From an uncultured Clostridia bacterium (GTDB lineage Bacteria > Bacillota > Clostridia > TANB77 > CAG-508), in NCBI GenBank assembly GCA_944386365.1, contig CALXAT010000001.1, positions 1 to 64,000 of the forward strand: a DNA stretch of 64,000 nucleotides, written 5' to 3'. Under the pieces are notes generated by a model. That model did not search any database and was not told the origin of the DNA. It worked only from the letters and a program-made list of their open reading frames with translations. The translations under genes and the position numbers were made by a program. Every line of letters begins with the position of its first letter. The stretch's first letter is position 1. Below are positions 32,210 through 41,643 of this stretch, one piece after another.

Positions 32210-33307
32210 ATGCCTATGAAATATGATATAAAAGAATTAAGTTTAGAAGAAAAAATAGGACAAATGATAATTGTGGGGTTAAATACGGATTTTGCAGTAG
32301 ATCATTTGGAAGAAATCATAACAAAATATAAAGTGGGGGGAGTCTTATTATATAAGAAAAATTACAAAAATTATGAAGAAATGATAGATTTAATAAATAG
32401 AATTAAACTATTAAATAAAAAAAATAAGATTCCAATTTTTATAGCCATAGACCAAGAAGGCGGTAGAGTTAACAGAATGCCAAGTGAATTTAAAAATCTC
32501 CCAGCTGCACATAAATTAGCGGTAAAAAGTAAAACAGAAGATTTTGTAAAACTTTCAGGAGAAATAACAGGAAAAATGCTAAATACATTAGGGATAAACA
32601 TGGATTTTGCCCCTGTTTTAGATATAAAGCGATTTAAAGATAATCATGCAATAGGAGATAGAGCCTATAGTGAAGACATTAAAGAAGTAGCTAAATACGG
32701 AATAGAATATATGAAGGCATTACAAGAACATAATGTCATTTCTGTTGCAAAACATTTTCCTGGTCATGGTGCTACAAAAGAAGATTCTCATTTTAGGCTT
32801 CCGAAGATAGATTATGAGATTGAAAAATTAGAAAATGAAGATATGCAACCATTTAAAGAAGCCATGAAAAATAAAGTAGATGGTATCTTAATTGGACATC
32901 TGGAAGTAAAAAAAATAACAGGAAAAGTACCAACATCCATCTCTAAACGTTTTATAACAAAATATATCAGAAAAAAATATAGGTATAATGGACTAGTTAT
33001 GACAGATGACATGAGAATGAAGGGGATTCGTTTACGCTATGGAAAAAATAGAGCCATTAAAAAAGCCTTTTTAGCCTGTAATGACATCATTATATTTAAA
33101 TATGATAATGATATTCGTGTTATAGAGCAAATCATAAAATTAGCAAAAGAAAATAAATTACAAATGAAAAGGATTCATAAAAGTGTAGCAAGAATATTAA
33201 AAGTTAAGGAACAGTATAAATTAGATAATGCACCTATAGAAAAAAATGTTAAATTTATAGAAGATATCAATCAAAAAATAGAAGATATTAGAAATAAAGT
33301 TTTATAA
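32210..33307 (+). CDS. nagZ: glycoside hydrolase family 3, NagZ-type beta-N-acetylhexosaminidase
   Basis: 365 residues forming one GH3 TIM barrel. Signature segments: AIDQEGGRVNRM (substrate Arg), NMDFAPVLDIKRFKDNHAIG, AKHFPGHGATKEDSH (the Asp/His loop typical of NagZ) and LVMTDDMRMKGIRLRY with the nucleophile Asp. NagZ removes N-acetylglucosamine from muropeptides during wall recycling. No signal peptide, so cytoplasmic. ATG 32210 and ATG 32216 are both possible; AAGGGA lies 3 or 9 nt upstream, the second spacing being better. Confidence 0.9.
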   Translation: MPMKYDIKELSLEEKIGQMIIVGLNTDFAVDHLEEIITKYKVGGVLLYKKNYKNYEEMIDLINRIKLLNKKNKIPIFIAIDQEGGRVNRMPSEFKNLPAAHKLAVKSKTEDFVKLSGEITGKMLNTLGINMDFAPVLDIKRFKDNHAIGDRAYSEDIKEVAKYGIEYMKALQEHNVISVAKHFPGHGATKEDSHFRLPKIDYEIEKLENEDMQPFKEAMKNKVDGILIGHLEVKKITGKVPTSISKRFITKYIRKKYRYNGLVMTDDMRMKGIRLRYGKNRAIKKAFLACNDIIIFKYDNDIRVIEQIIKLAKENKLQMKRIHKSVARILKVKEQYKLDNAPIEKNVKFIEDINQKIEDIRNKVL

Positions 33308-33319
33308 GAGATATTTTTC

Positions 33320-33349
33320 TTGTTATTTTTATATGAAGTATGATATACT
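33320..33349 (+). promoter_or_regulatory. promoter of der
   Basis: TTGTTA (33320-33325), 18-nt spacer, TATACT (33344-33349). Confidence 0.65.
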
Positions 33350-33381
33350 ATAACATATATTTAAGAAATGGAGATAAGAAA

Positions 33382-34710
33382 ATGTCAAAACCAATCGTAG
33401 CGATAATCGGAAAGCCTAATGTAGGTAAATCCACTTTTTTTAATTACTTAGTCGGAAGTAGAGTATCTATTGTACAAGATACACCAGGTGTAACAAGAGA
33501 TAGAATTTATGCAGATACAAATTGGAGAGGAAGAAACTTTACATTAATTGATACTGCAGGAATAGAACCAGATTCAGAAGATATTATATTGTCACAGATG
33601 AGAGAACAGGCAAACTTAGCAATTGCTATGGCAGATGTTATCGTATTTTTGACAGATATTAGACAAGGAATTACAGCAGCAGATCAAGAAATTGCAGTAA
33701 TGTTAAAAAAATCTGGTAAGCCAATTGTTTTAGTGTGTAATAAAGCAGATAATTTTGAAAAAGATAAAGATGAAATTTATGAATTTTATAATTTAGGACT
33801 AGGAGAACCATACCCAATATCAGCAAGTAATGCAATTGGTATAGGAGATGTATTAGATAAGATATATGAAAGCTTTCCTGAAAAAAGTCAAGATGAAGAT
33901 GAAGAAGATGTTATAAAAGTGGCTGTTATCGGAAAACCCAACGTAGGAAAATCTTCTCTAATTAATAAAATATTAGGGGAGAATAGAACTATTGTAAGTG
34001 ATATAGCAGGAACCACAAGAGATGCCATTGATTCTAGATTTGAAAATGAAAAAGGAAAATATATTTTTATTGATACAGCTGGAATTAGAAAGAAAAGCAA
34101 AGTAAAAGAATCTATAGAAAAATTTAGTATCATGAGAACATTATTAGCAATTGAAAGAGCAGATGTCTGTTTAATGATGATAGATGCTTTGGAAGGTGTT
34201 ACAGACCAAGATGCGAAAATTGCGGGAGAAGCACATGAGGCTGGAAAAGGAATCATTATTGTTGTGAATAAATGGGATGAATATGAAAAAGAGACAGGTA
34301 CATTAGAAAAATATAAAAAAGAAATTTATCGTAAATTATCCTATTTGTCATATGCACCGATTATATTTATTTCAGCAAAAACAGGACAAAGGATTCCTAA
34401 ATTATTTGATATGATAAATCATGTAAATGAACAAAACAGTATGAGAGTAACAACATCTGTATTAAATCAAGTTATCAATGAAGCAATTGCCATTGTGCAA
34501 CCACCAACAGATAAAGGAAAAAGATTAAAAATATTTTATGGAACACAAGCTTCAACCAAACCACCAACATTTGTCATTTTTGTAAATGATAAACAGTTAT
34601 TTCATTTTTCTTATGAAAGATATTTAATTAATCAATTTAGAAAAGAATTTGGCTTAGAAGGAACACCAGTTAGAATCATTGTAAGAGAAAAAAACGAAAA
34701 GGATATTTAA
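33382..34710 (+). CDS. der: ribosome biogenesis GTPase Der (EngA)
   Basis: Essential double GTPase needed for 50S assembly. 442 residues. Two G domains are visible: GKPNVGKSTFFNYLVGS with DTAGIEPDSED and NKAD, then GKPNVGKSSLINKILGE with DTAGIRKKSKVKE and NKWDEYE. A KH-like C-terminal domain follows (LKIFYGTQASTKPPTFVIFV, FSYERYLINQFRKEFGLEGT). ATG 33382 with GGAG upstream is the start; the frame opens 14 codons earlier. der-plsY-gpsA order is a conserved Firmicutes arrangement. Confidence 0.97.
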   Translation: MSKPIVAIIGKPNVGKSTFFNYLVGSRVSIVQDTPGVTRDRIYADTNWRGRNFTLIDTAGIEPDSEDIILSQMREQANLAIAMADVIVFLTDIRQGITAADQEIAVMLKKSGKPIVLVCNKADNFEKDKDEIYEFYNLGLGEPYPISASNAIGIGDVLDKIYESFPEKSQDEDEEDVIKVAVIGKPNVGKSSLINKILGENRTIVSDIAGTTRDAIDSRFENEKGKYIFIDTAGIRKKSKVKESIEKFSIMRTLLAIERADVCLMMIDALEGVTDQDAKIAGEAHEAGKGIIIVVNKWDEYEKETGTLEKYKKEIYRKLSYLSYAPIIFISAKTGQRIPKLFDMINHVNEQNSMRVTTSVLNQVINEAIAIVQPPTDKGKRLKIFYGTQASTKPPTFVIFVNDKQLFHFSYERYLINQFRKEFGLEGTPVRIIVREKNEKDI

Positions 34711-34787
34711 TTTGTTAATATGAAATTTTATGATTTTATTTTATAAGAAATACATGTAAAATAAAAAAGAATAAAAGGAGGTAAAAT

Positions 34788-35417
34788 ATGGTATTAGATG
34801 TAATAACAGCAATTATTGCGTATTTAATAGGAAGTGTTAATTTTTCGGTTATATTAAGTAAAAAAATGGCTGGATTTGATGTAAGAGAAAAAGGAAGTGG
34901 AAATGCAGGAACGACAAACATGCTTCGTTCAGTTGGAAAAAAGGCGGCAGCATTAACATTAATTTGTGATGTATTAAAAGGTGTTGTAGCTATATTAATT
35001 GCCATGTTTATAGGATGGGCATTTAAAGTAGAAAATCAATCATTACTTGTTCAAATTGCAGGAATAGCCGTTGTCATTGGACATACATTTCCCATATTTT
35101 TTGGATTTAAAGGTGGAAAAGGCGTAGCAACATCATTAGGAATTTTAATTATGACTAATTGGCAAATTGGACTAATTTGCTTGGTATTTGGTGTAGTTTT
35201 AATTGCTTTGACAAGAATGGTATCATTAGGTTCTTGTGCAGCAGCCGTATTATTTCCAGTATTAACATTATTTATAACAGACCATTATATTGTTTCACAA
35301 GGGAGTGGATATTTAGTATATAGTATTATACTAGCAGTTATTGTATTATTCAATCATAGAAGTAATATTAAAAGAATCTTAAGCGGAACAGAAAATAAAA
35401 TTAGTTTTAAAAAATAA
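34788..35417 (+). CDS. plsY: acyl-phosphate glycerol-3-phosphate acyltransferase PlsY
   Basis: Membrane enzyme that transfers acyl groups from acyl-phosphate to glycerol-3-phosphate, the first step of phospholipid synthesis. 209 residues with about five membrane helices. The three cytoplasmic motifs are present: GSGNAGTTNMLR, VIGHTFPIFFGFKGGKGVAT and the late FNHRSNIKR. AAAAGGAGG precedes ATG 34788. It lies beside gpsA, which makes its substrate. Confidence 0.95.
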   Translation: MVLDVITAIIAYLIGSVNFSVILSKKMAGFDVREKGSGNAGTTNMLRSVGKKAAALTLICDVLKGVVAILIAMFIGWAFKVENQSLLVQIAGIAVVIGHTFPIFFGFKGGKGVATSLGILIMTNWQIGLICLVFGVVLIALTRMVSLGSCAAAVLFPVLTLFITDHYIVSQGSGYLVYSIILAVIVLFNHRSNIKRILSGTENKISFKK

Positions 35418-35439
35418 AGAAAATAAAAGGAGAAAACAA

Positions 35440-36045
35440 ATGAAAAAATTAATGAATCATATTTTTATAGTTATATGTATAATGGTTATGATAATAGGTA
35501 TATGCTTACCAGTTGTTAAAGCTAATAGCACATATACAATTAAACTAGAAGTGACCAAAAATAAAGAGCAAAAAACATTTGAAATATATATGTTGTTACC
35601 ACAAAATTATATCACATATGCAATCCATAAGGCAGGATTGGATGTAGAATATGAAGGTGCAGAAACATTAAAAAAATATGATATTCCATTAATAAGTATT
35701 GATAAAAGTAAAATACAAGACAAGATCTATAATGAAAATGGAATAGAATATGTTCAAATATTATTAGAACCAAATGAACAAGGCATATATACATTTGAAA
35801 TCATAGCAGATTATCCAGAAATGGATATGAAACTTAGAGTAAAAAATGATGAAAAAGATAATATTATGCATATAAATAATTTCAAAGTACAAAATAATGT
35901 GTGTGAAATTGAATATAATTACGATGAGAATACAATAAAACAACCAACCAAAATTGTAATTGATTTTGGAACAGTAATATTAATTATCTTATTAATTGTA
36001 ATCATTATTATTGCGATTATATCCAAAATAAAAACGAAAAAATAA
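35440..36045 (+). CDS. hypothetical exported protein with C-terminal anchor (201 aa)
   Basis: A signal peptide (FIVICIMVMIIGICLPVVKA), then an extracytoplasmic domain of about 140 residues that I cannot assign (LEVTKNKEQKTFEIYMLLPQ, KYDIPLISIDKSKIQDKIYN). One membrane helix at residues 175-197 ends in the basic tail KIKTKK. It lies between plsY and gpsA, 22 bp after the former, so it is co-transcribed with phospholipid genes. There is no sorting motif. Confidence 0.7.
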   Translation: MKKLMNHIFIVICIMVMIIGICLPVVKANSTYTIKLEVTKNKEQKTFEIYMLLPQNYITYAIHKAGLDVEYEGAETLKKYDIPLISIDKSKIQDKIYNENGIEYVQILLEPNEQGIYTFEIIADYPEMDMKLRVKNDEKDNIMHINNFKVQNNVCEIEYNYDENTIKQPTKIVIDFGTVILIILLIVIIIIAIISKIKTKK

Positions 36046-36093
36046 TTATAAAATAAAAATAAGAATTTAGACTTAGGAGGAAAAAAGTAAGAA

Positions 36094-37077
36094 ATGAAAA
36101 ATATAGCAATTATAGGAAGCGGTAGTTGGGGAGTCGCATTAGCGATTCATCTTGCAAGATGTGGAAATCATATAAAAATATGGTCTTTTTCAGAAGAAGA
36201 AAAAGATTTAATTAATAAAGAAAGAAAATGTAAATTTTTGCCTAATGTAGAATTGCCAGACAATATAGAATGTTTTACAGAATTTGAGGAAGTGATTAAA
36301 GATGCAGAATTTATTTTACATGTAACACCATCTAAATTTACAAGAGATGTATTTAAACAATATAAACAATATGTAGGACAAAAACCAGTCATTATATGTT
36401 CAAAGGGATTTGAAAAGGATTCATTAAAAACTTTAGATGAGGTGATGGAAGAAGAATTACCAGGTGTTAGAATTGGTGTATTATCAGGACCAAGTCATGC
36501 GGAAGAAGTCTCAATTGCTATTCCAACAGTATTAGTAATTGCCTCTAAAGATGAAGAGATTTTAAAGGTAATTCAAGATACGTTTATGTGTCCAGAAATG
36601 AGAATTTATACTTCTAGTGACGTAAAAGGTGTAGAATTAGGAGGTGCCCTAAAAAATATTATTGCATTTTGCGCAGGTGTCGCAAGTGGAATTGGATTAG
36701 GTGACAATACATTTGCAGCTTTAATTACAAGAGGATTAGGAGAATTAACAAGATTAGGGGTTGCATTAGGTGGAGAAAAAGATACATTTTATGGATTAAG
36801 CGGATTAGGAGATTTGATTGTTACTTGTCTAAGCGAACATAGTAGAAATCGTAAAGCAGGAAAATTAATTGGACAAGGAAAAACATTAGAAGAAGCCAAA
36901 AAAGAAGTTGGCATGGTTATTGAAAGTATAGATAACATAGAAGTGGCTTATGAATTAGGAAAAATACATAATGTATATATGCCAATTGTAGAAACTGTAT
37001 ATCAAGTGATTTATGAAAAGCTTGATCCAAAAGAAGCGGTTAACAATTTAATGACAAGAGAGAAAAAAAGTGAATAA
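36094..37077 (+). CDS. gpsA: NAD(P)H-dependent glycerol-3-phosphate dehydrogenase
   Basis: Reduces dihydroxyacetone phosphate to sn-glycerol-3-phosphate for lipid synthesis. 327 residues. Rossmann motif IAIIGSGSWGVALAIHLARCG at the N-terminus; LSGPSHAEEV; KGVELGGALKNIIAFCAG with the catalytic Lys; GLSGLGDLIVTC; and SRNRKAGKLIGQG. All are family hallmarks. TTAGGAGG precedes ATG 36094. It supplies the substrate of PlsY encoded two genes upstream. Confidence 0.97.
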   Translation: MKNIAIIGSGSWGVALAIHLARCGNHIKIWSFSEEEKDLINKERKCKFLPNVELPDNIECFTEFEEVIKDAEFILHVTPSKFTRDVFKQYKQYVGQKPVIICSKGFEKDSLKTLDEVMEEELPGVRIGVLSGPSHAEEVSIAIPTVLVIASKDEEILKVIQDTFMCPEMRIYTSSDVKGVELGGALKNIIAFCAGVASGIGLGDNTFAALITRGLGELTRLGVALGGEKDTFYGLSGLGDLIVTCLSEHSRNRKAGKLIGQGKTLEEAKKEVGMVIESIDNIEVAYELGKIHNVYMPIVETVYQVIYEKLDPKEAVNNLMTREKKSE

Positions 37078-37135
37078 TATAGTTATATAAAGGAAATAAT
37101 AAAATGTAATAGAGAATGTGAAAGGAATGTTGTAA

Positions 37136-37726
37136 ATGGATTTTTTTGATAAATTAGGAAAGAAGGCAACAGAAGCATATAGAGTTACAGCAGATAAAAC
37201 AGGAAAAATTGCAAAAGAAACAAAACTAAAATTAAAAATAGGTGACTTAAAATCAAAGATAGAAGATATATATGAAGAAATAGGAAAAAAAGTGTATGAA
37301 AAACATGTAGCAAAAGAAGAAATTTCAATTGAAAAGGATTTAGCCGAACAATGTGCAAAAATTGATGATATGAGTAAAGAAATAGAAAAATTGTTACAAG
37401 AATGTTTAGATTTAAAAGATAAAAAACAATGTCCAAAATGCTTTAAAGAAATTGATAAAAATATGAAGTTTTGTCCAGAATGTGGTGCTAAACAAGAAGA
37501 AAAAGAGGAAGCAAAAGAAGAAGTAAAAGAAGTGGAAATTTTAGAAACGTCTGAAATTTCAGAAGATACACCTATTTATGAAAATGCTGATGAGGAAGAA
37601 GAAAAAGAAGATACAGAAGAAACCAATAATAGCCAAACAAATTTAGAAAAAACAACAGAAGTAGAAATTAATCCAGATGCACAAAATATTACAGAAGATG
37701 AAATGAAAAATATAGGAAAAGAATAA
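37136..37726 (+). CDS. zinc-ribbon protein with coiled coil and acidic tail (196 aa)
   Basis: Residues 1-95 are a lysine-rich coiled coil ([40 protein letters not shown]). Residues 100-122 form a zinc ribbon, [19 protein letters not shown] (two CxxC knuckles). The remainder is a Glu-rich disordered tail. Such proteins are common in Clostridia without a defined role. ATG 37136 follows GAAAGGAATG, a modest site. It lies after gpsA and before dtd. Confidence 0.7.
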   Translation: MDFFDKLGKKATEAYRVTADKTGKIAKETKLKLKIGDLKSKIEDIYEEIGKKVYEKHVAKEEISIEKDLAEQCAKIDDMSKEIEKLLQECLDLKDKKQCPKCFKEIDKNMKFCPECGAKQEEKEEAKEEVKEVEILETSEISEDTPIYENADEEEEKEDTEETNNSQTNLEKTTEVEINPDAQNITEDEMKNIGKE

Positions 37727-37805
37727 TTTGTTAAATAAATGTATTATTTCAAATTTTAATAATACATTTATTTTAAAATCTAGTGAACAAGTAGTAGGTG
37801 GTAAA

Positions 37806-38243
37806 ATGAAAATCGTCGTACAAAGAGTGAAAGAAGCAGAAGTAAAAGTAGAAGGAAAAACAGTTGGTAAAATAGGAAAAGGTTTTTTAGTTTTACTAGG
37901 TGTTACACATACGGATACGAAAGAAAATGCAGATTATTTAGTAAAAAAATTATGCAAGTTAAGAATTTTTACAGATGAAAATGACAAAATGAACTTAGCG
38001 TTAAAAGATGTAAATGGGGAATTATTAATTGTATCGCAATTTACTTTATATGCAGATTGTTCACAAGGAAATAGACCATCTTTTATAGAAGCTGCAAAAC
38101 CAGAAAAAGCAAATGCATTATATGAATATTTCTGTGAAGAATGTGCTAAAAATGGTATTAAAGTGGAAAAAGGAATATTTGGAGCAGATATGAAAGTAGG
38201 CCTATTAAATGATGGACCAGTCACCATTATTATAGAGAAATAA
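37806..38243 (+). CDS. dtd: D-aminoacyl-tRNA deacylase
   Basis: Removes D-amino acids wrongly attached to tRNA. 145 residues, full length. Hallmarks: [18 protein letters not shown] at the start, [20 protein letters not shown] (active-site SQxTLYA/G) and the C-terminal [13 protein letters not shown] (the NxGPxT/V motif). The frame opens at TTG 37728, but ATG 37806 fits the family start exactly and follows AGGTGG. Confidence 0.95.
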   Translation: MKIVVQRVKEAEVKVEGKTVGKIGKGFLVLLGVTHTDTKENADYLVKKLCKLRIFTDENDKMNLALKDVNGELLIVSQFTLYADCSQGNRPSFIEAAKPEKANALYEYFCEECAKNGIKVEKGIFGADMKVGLLNDGPVTIIIEK

Positions 38244-38260
38244 AAGATAAAGAAAATATA

Positions 38261-38298
38261 AAAGTCAGATTTATTCTAAACATAAATCTGGCTTTTTA
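38261..38298 (+). terminator. terminator after dtd
   Basis: AAAGTCAGATTTAT pairs with ATAAATCTGGCTTT (one wobble), then T run. Confidence 0.8.
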
Positions 38299-38577
38299 AT
38301 AGGGAAATCGTTCATATAAATATTTTATAATCTCATTACCGTTTTTTTCATTAACATGAATATACATATTTTTATCAAGACAAATCCACATAGTAATAGA
38401 ATAATCATCTATATTATCAATAAAAACACCAATAATTTCTGCAAGTTCAATAGGATTAGCATATTGCTTTTCCCAACTTGCACTTTCATATATTTCAAGA
38501 TTTGTATTATAGAATTTACTTAAAAATGAATTTAATTCTCCTTGTTTTTTACTATATAAATTAACAGTTACATACAT
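38296..38577 (-). CDS. hypothetical protein (93 aa)
   Basis: A small soluble alpha/beta protein (MYVTVNLYSKKQGELNSFLS, IIGVFIDNIDDYSITMWICL). No family I recognise; similar short ORFs recur in related low-GC Clostridia. ATG 38577 is the start because TTTGGAG lies 6 nt upstream; the longer frame includes that site. It is convergent with dtd and shares the terminator hairpin. Confidence 0.6.
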   Translation of the reverse strand: MYVTVNLYSKKQGELNSFLSKFYNTNLEIYESASWEKQYANPIELAEIIGVFIDNIDDYSITMWICLDKNMYIHVNEKNGNEIIKYLYERFPY

Positions 38578-38710
38578 AATAGTCTCCAAAAAAATCTTTA
38601 TATAAATAGTATGAAGAAATATTTCATTTTTATACGAGAATAAACGAGTAAAAAAATGTCAATACTAAGAAAAGTATAAAAACAAAGATAAAGATGATGG
38701 AGGGATTTTT

Positions 38711-39628
38711 TTGAAAAAATTTAAAATTATTGCATATATCATTTTATTTATTGTGTTAGTAGTATTAGCTTTAACTGTGTATACAAGTGCAACACAAAAT
38801 AATGAAGAAGATGGAAAAGAAAAAATTACATCAGAGATCCAATATTTAGATACAAAACTAGTAGATTTATTTAATCATATGAATAATATTGAAACAAGAA
38901 ATTATAAAATATATACAACTAAAATAGAAGAATCTGAATCATCTGAAAATTCAGGAGGAGATAGCAGTTCTTCAGAAGGTGAAGAAGGAGGAAATACGAG
39001 TTCGGGTTCAAGCAATTCTTCTACAATACAAAGCTCCAATAATAATACAGAAACACAAAATGCAGGTGATAATTATGAGATGGTAGAATCAGGTATATTG
39101 ACAAGTGATAGAAGTGTAATTGATTGGGCGTCTTGCAAAAATGAATTAGAACGTATATACACGTCTATATCTACAATAACTTTAGATTTATATAGCCTAA
39201 ATGTTGCACAAGATGATATATTAAATTTTAATAAAGAAATAGATAATTTAGCAATGAATATAGAAGCAGAAGATAAACAGGCAACTTTGGATAATTTAGT
39301 AAAAGTATATGAATATATACCCAGATTTGCACAAACTACAATAAGTGATACACTATATAAAACTGTATTAGAAACAAAATTAAATGTTTTTAGGGCATAT
39401 TCCAAAATAGATAATAAAGATTGGGAAGGAATGAATACAAACATTACAGATGCAATAAATGTATATGCTTCGTTGTTAACAAATGTAGAAATTGAAGCAA
39501 ATAAACAAGCAAGTGTTAATAAAGGATATGTTATGTTAAACGAATTAAAAAATGCAGTTACTATACAAAATGATTCTGTATTTTTAATAAAATATAAAAA
39601 CTTACTAGAAGAAATCAATAATTTATGA
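38711..39628 (+). CDS. hypothetical membrane-anchored extracytoplasmic protein (305 aa)
   Basis: TTG start at 38711 after GGAGGG. A single N-terminal membrane helix (IIAYIILFIVLVVLALTVYT), a helical segment, then a Ser/Gly/Glu-rich disordered linker (residues 80-115). A helical domain of about 180 residues follows (CKNELERIYTSISTITLDLY, YIPRFAQTTISDTLYKTVLE) with no recognised family. Likely outside the membrane. It ends 13 bp before the RNase P RNA gene. Confidence 0.65.
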   Translation: MKKFKIIAYIILFIVLVVLALTVYTSATQNNEEDGKEKITSEIQYLDTKLVDLFNHMNNIETRNYKIYTTKIEESESSENSGGDSSSSEGEEGGNTSSGSSNSSTIQSSNNNTETQNAGDNYEMVESGILTSDRSVIDWASCKNELERIYTSISTITLDLYSLNVAQDDILNFNKEIDNLAMNIEAEDKQATLDNLVKVYEYIPRFAQTTISDTLYKTVLETKLNVFRAYSKIDNKDWEGMNTNITDAINVYASLLTNVEIEANKQASVNKGYVMLNELKNAVTIQNDSVFLIKYKNLLEEINNL

Positions 39629-39641
39629 TATAATAATCAAT

Positions 39642-39991
39642 AGAGTAAATTGAATAGTCGCTGGTAAATTTCCGAAAGGAATTACGAGAGGAAAGTCCGG
39701 GCTCCATAAGAGCAATGATGCTAGATAACGTCTAGTGGGGGTGACCCTAAGGAAAGTGCAACAGAAAATAACCGCCAATTATTTGGTAAGGGTGAAAAGG
39801 TGAGGTAAGAGCTCACCAGCAATGTGGTGACACATTGTGTTTGTGTAAACCCCATCTGGAGCAACACCTAATAAAGAAGATTAAGCCAGCTCTGGCGCCT
39901 TCTTGACCTGCGTGGCTTGAGGTATATAGTGATATATATCCTAGATAAATGACTATTTTAAACGACAGAACCCGGCTTACAGATTTACTCT
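39642..39991 (+). ncRNA. rnpB: RNase P RNA
   Basis: Catalytic RNA of RNase P, which removes tRNA 5' leaders. Conserved core segments are in order: GAGGAAAGTCCGGGCTCC (CR I), GGAAAGTGCAACAGAAA, ACCGCC, GGTAAGGGTGAAAAGGTG and the terminal ACGACAGAACCCGGCTTAC (CR V). Helix P1 forms between AGAGTAAAT (39642) and ATTTACTCT (39991), and a T7 run follows. TATAAT just upstream (about 39629) suggests its promoter overlaps the end of the preceding gene. Confidence 0.95.
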
Positions 39992-39995
39992 TTTT

Positions 39996-40457
39996 TTATT
40001 TTTCTATTAAACTTTTCATATCATTTGGTAAAGGACAAGTAAAACACTGTTCTTTTTTTGTAATTGGATGAGTAAAAGACACCATATAACTATGTAAAGC
40101 TTGCCTAGAAATTAGCGTAGAAGGTTTCCCATATAAAGTATCACCAAGCAAAGGGTGACCAATATAACTAAAATGAACACGAATTTGATGTGTTCTCCCA
40201 GTTTCTAAAATACATTTAACCAAACTATAATTCTCAAATTCTTTTACAACTTCATAAATTGTTCTAGAAGGTTGACCTGCAGAATTTACATGTCTTTCAA
40301 TAATGCTACCAGGTTTTCTAGCGATAGGTAAGTCAATGATTCCAGATTTTTCATCCAATATTCCTTCAACAATGCAAAGGTATTCTTTTTGAAAAAGATT
40401 TTCACTCATTTGTTGGCTAAGTACTTCTTGGATATATTCGCATTTTGCAAATATCAC
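39996..40457 (-). CDS. RluA-family pseudouridine synthase, C-terminal part (frameshifted gene)
   Basis: Begins MIFAKCEYIQEVLSQQM and carries the second half of the catalytic domain: YLCIVEGILDEKSGIIDLPI, LVKCILETGRTHQIRVHFSY and GHPLLGDTLYG, all family hallmarks. The reading continues the upstream ORF if one base near 40464 is removed. No ribosome site precedes its ATG, so separate translation is unlikely. Confidence 0.85.
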   Translation of the reverse strand: MIFAKCEYIQEVLSQQMSENLFQKEYLCIVEGILDEKSGIIDLPIARKPGSIIERHVNSAGQPSRTIYEVVKEFENYSLVKCILETGRTHQIRVHFSYIGHPLLGDTLYGKPSTLISRQALHSYMVSFTHPITKKEQCFTCPLPNDMKSLIEK

Positions 40458-40884
40458 TAATCCGAGAAGTGTTAAAATCTAATCGATTAATAGGTCTAAT
40501 TTTTTTCTGTAAGCCAATAGAATCAAAATAAAATTTTACACCATTTGATAAAGAATCTGCATAATGCAATATAGATGGATGAATGGCAACACCTGCAGGT
40601 TTATTTATAATTAATAGCCATTTATCTTCATAAAGAATATCTAAATCCATTTTTGTAGGAACGACATTTGCATTATCTTCAGGATAGTCAAAATTAACAA
40701 GTAAAATATCATTTATTTCAAATGCATTTCTAGTATCACAAACAGAACCATTTAAAGAAATGCATTTTTTTTCTATTAATTTTGTTAATAAACGATTAGA
40801 AAAGTGTAGCTCACTTTTTAGAATAGAATGTATATTTTCATATTTTTCTTTATCCTCTTTTTTTATTATATAGTTAAGTTCCAT
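40417..40884 (-). CDS. RluA-family pseudouridine synthase, N-terminal part (frameshifted gene)
   Basis: An S4-like RNA-binding region (RLLTKLIEKKCISLNGSVCD), then the start of the catalytic domain with LYEDKWLLIINKPAGVAIHP and the catalytic motif NRLDFNTS (HRLDxxTSG in the family; His is replaced by Asn). Right after TS the frame is lost. TS-G-LVIFAK would follow with one base fewer at about 40464, which is not in a homopolymer. An RluD-like substrate (23S rRNA) is likely but not certain. ATG 40884 follows AAGGAG. Confidence 0.85.
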   Translation of the reverse strand: MELNYIIKKEDKEKYENIHSILKSELHFSNRLLTKLIEKKCISLNGSVCDTRNAFEINDILLVNFDYPEDNANVVPTKMDLDILYEDKWLLIINKPAGVAIHPSILHYADSLSNGVKFYFDSIGLQKKIRPINRLDFNTSRISDICKMRIYPRST

Positions 40885-40994
40885 AAAATTCTCCTTTTTA
40901 AAAGTATATACTATATTATTTTTAAAATCAATATTGATAAGTATCGCCTTATCAGTTATAATACTAATTAAATAAAAATGAAGAGGAGAAAAAA

Positions 40995-41219
40995 TTGAAA
41001 AAGGAAAAAGGTTCTATTACGTTATTTATATTAATAGCCATACTTATATTTTTAATTATTGTTTTTGCAGTGTTTTTTAACATTAACAGTAAAAAAATAA
41101 ATCAAAATGCTGAAATCGAAAAAATACAAGAAGATTATAGTGAAGATGTAAACCATATAGATGAAATATATGAAAATGAAGTACAAAACTTAAATAATCA
41201 TATAGAAAGTAATGAATAA
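40995..41219 (+). CDS. small membrane protein with prepilin-like N-terminus (74 aa)
   Basis: TTG start at 40995 after GAGGAG. EKGSITLFILIAILIFLIIV is a hydrophobic helix preceded by K-G, reminiscent of class III signal or TadE/pilin-like heads. The remaining 45 residues are acidic and helical (EIEKIQEDYSEDVNHIDEIY). No known family. It may be a minor pseudopilin or a simple bitopic protein. Confidence 0.55.
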   Translation: MKKEKGSITLFILIAILIFLIIVFAVFFNINSKKINQNAEIEKIQEDYSEDVNHIDEIYENEVQNLNNHIESNE

Positions 41220-41264
41220 AAAGATAAATAAAAAATATGATATTTAAAAGGCAGAAAATAAATA

Positions 41265-41642
41265 TTGACAGAAGACTTAGAATTACATATAATTGGGATA
41301 CAAAAAAATAAAAAAGCTAAAAGGAAAAGAAAGAGAAGAAGAATTGACAAAATGGATAAATTTCATAGAAAATCCAGAAAGTGAGAAGGTGGAAGAATAT
41401 ATGAAAGAGAATAAAGAGATAAAAGAAGCGAAAGAAAAATCAGAAGAGATGAGTGAAGATGAAAGAATGCAAAGGTTAGCAGAGCTAAGAGAAAAAGCAT
41501 AATGGATGAGAAAGCAATAAAGAGATTTGCGATGAGAGAAGCATGAGAACTAGGTATAAAGGAAGGCATGAAAGAAGGAAAAAAAGAAGGAATTAAAAAA
41601 AGAAATACAGAATATGATAAAAATATAGAAAAGGAAGGTAGT
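41265..41642 (+). pseudogene. remnant of an Rpn-family PD-(D/E)XK nuclease / transposase-like gene
   Basis: Pieces in several frames match the conserved C-terminal half of Rpn (PD-(D/E)XK transposase-family) proteins of Clostridia: LTEDLELHIIGI (41265), then after a frameshift ELTKWINFIENPESEKVEEY with the MSEDERMQRLAELREKA stretch, then GIKEGMKEGKKEGIKK (about 41557-41607). Stops and shifts separate them. The catalytic N-terminus is absent. Rpn proteins promote RecA-independent recombination. Confidence 0.7.
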
Positions 41643-41643
41643 C

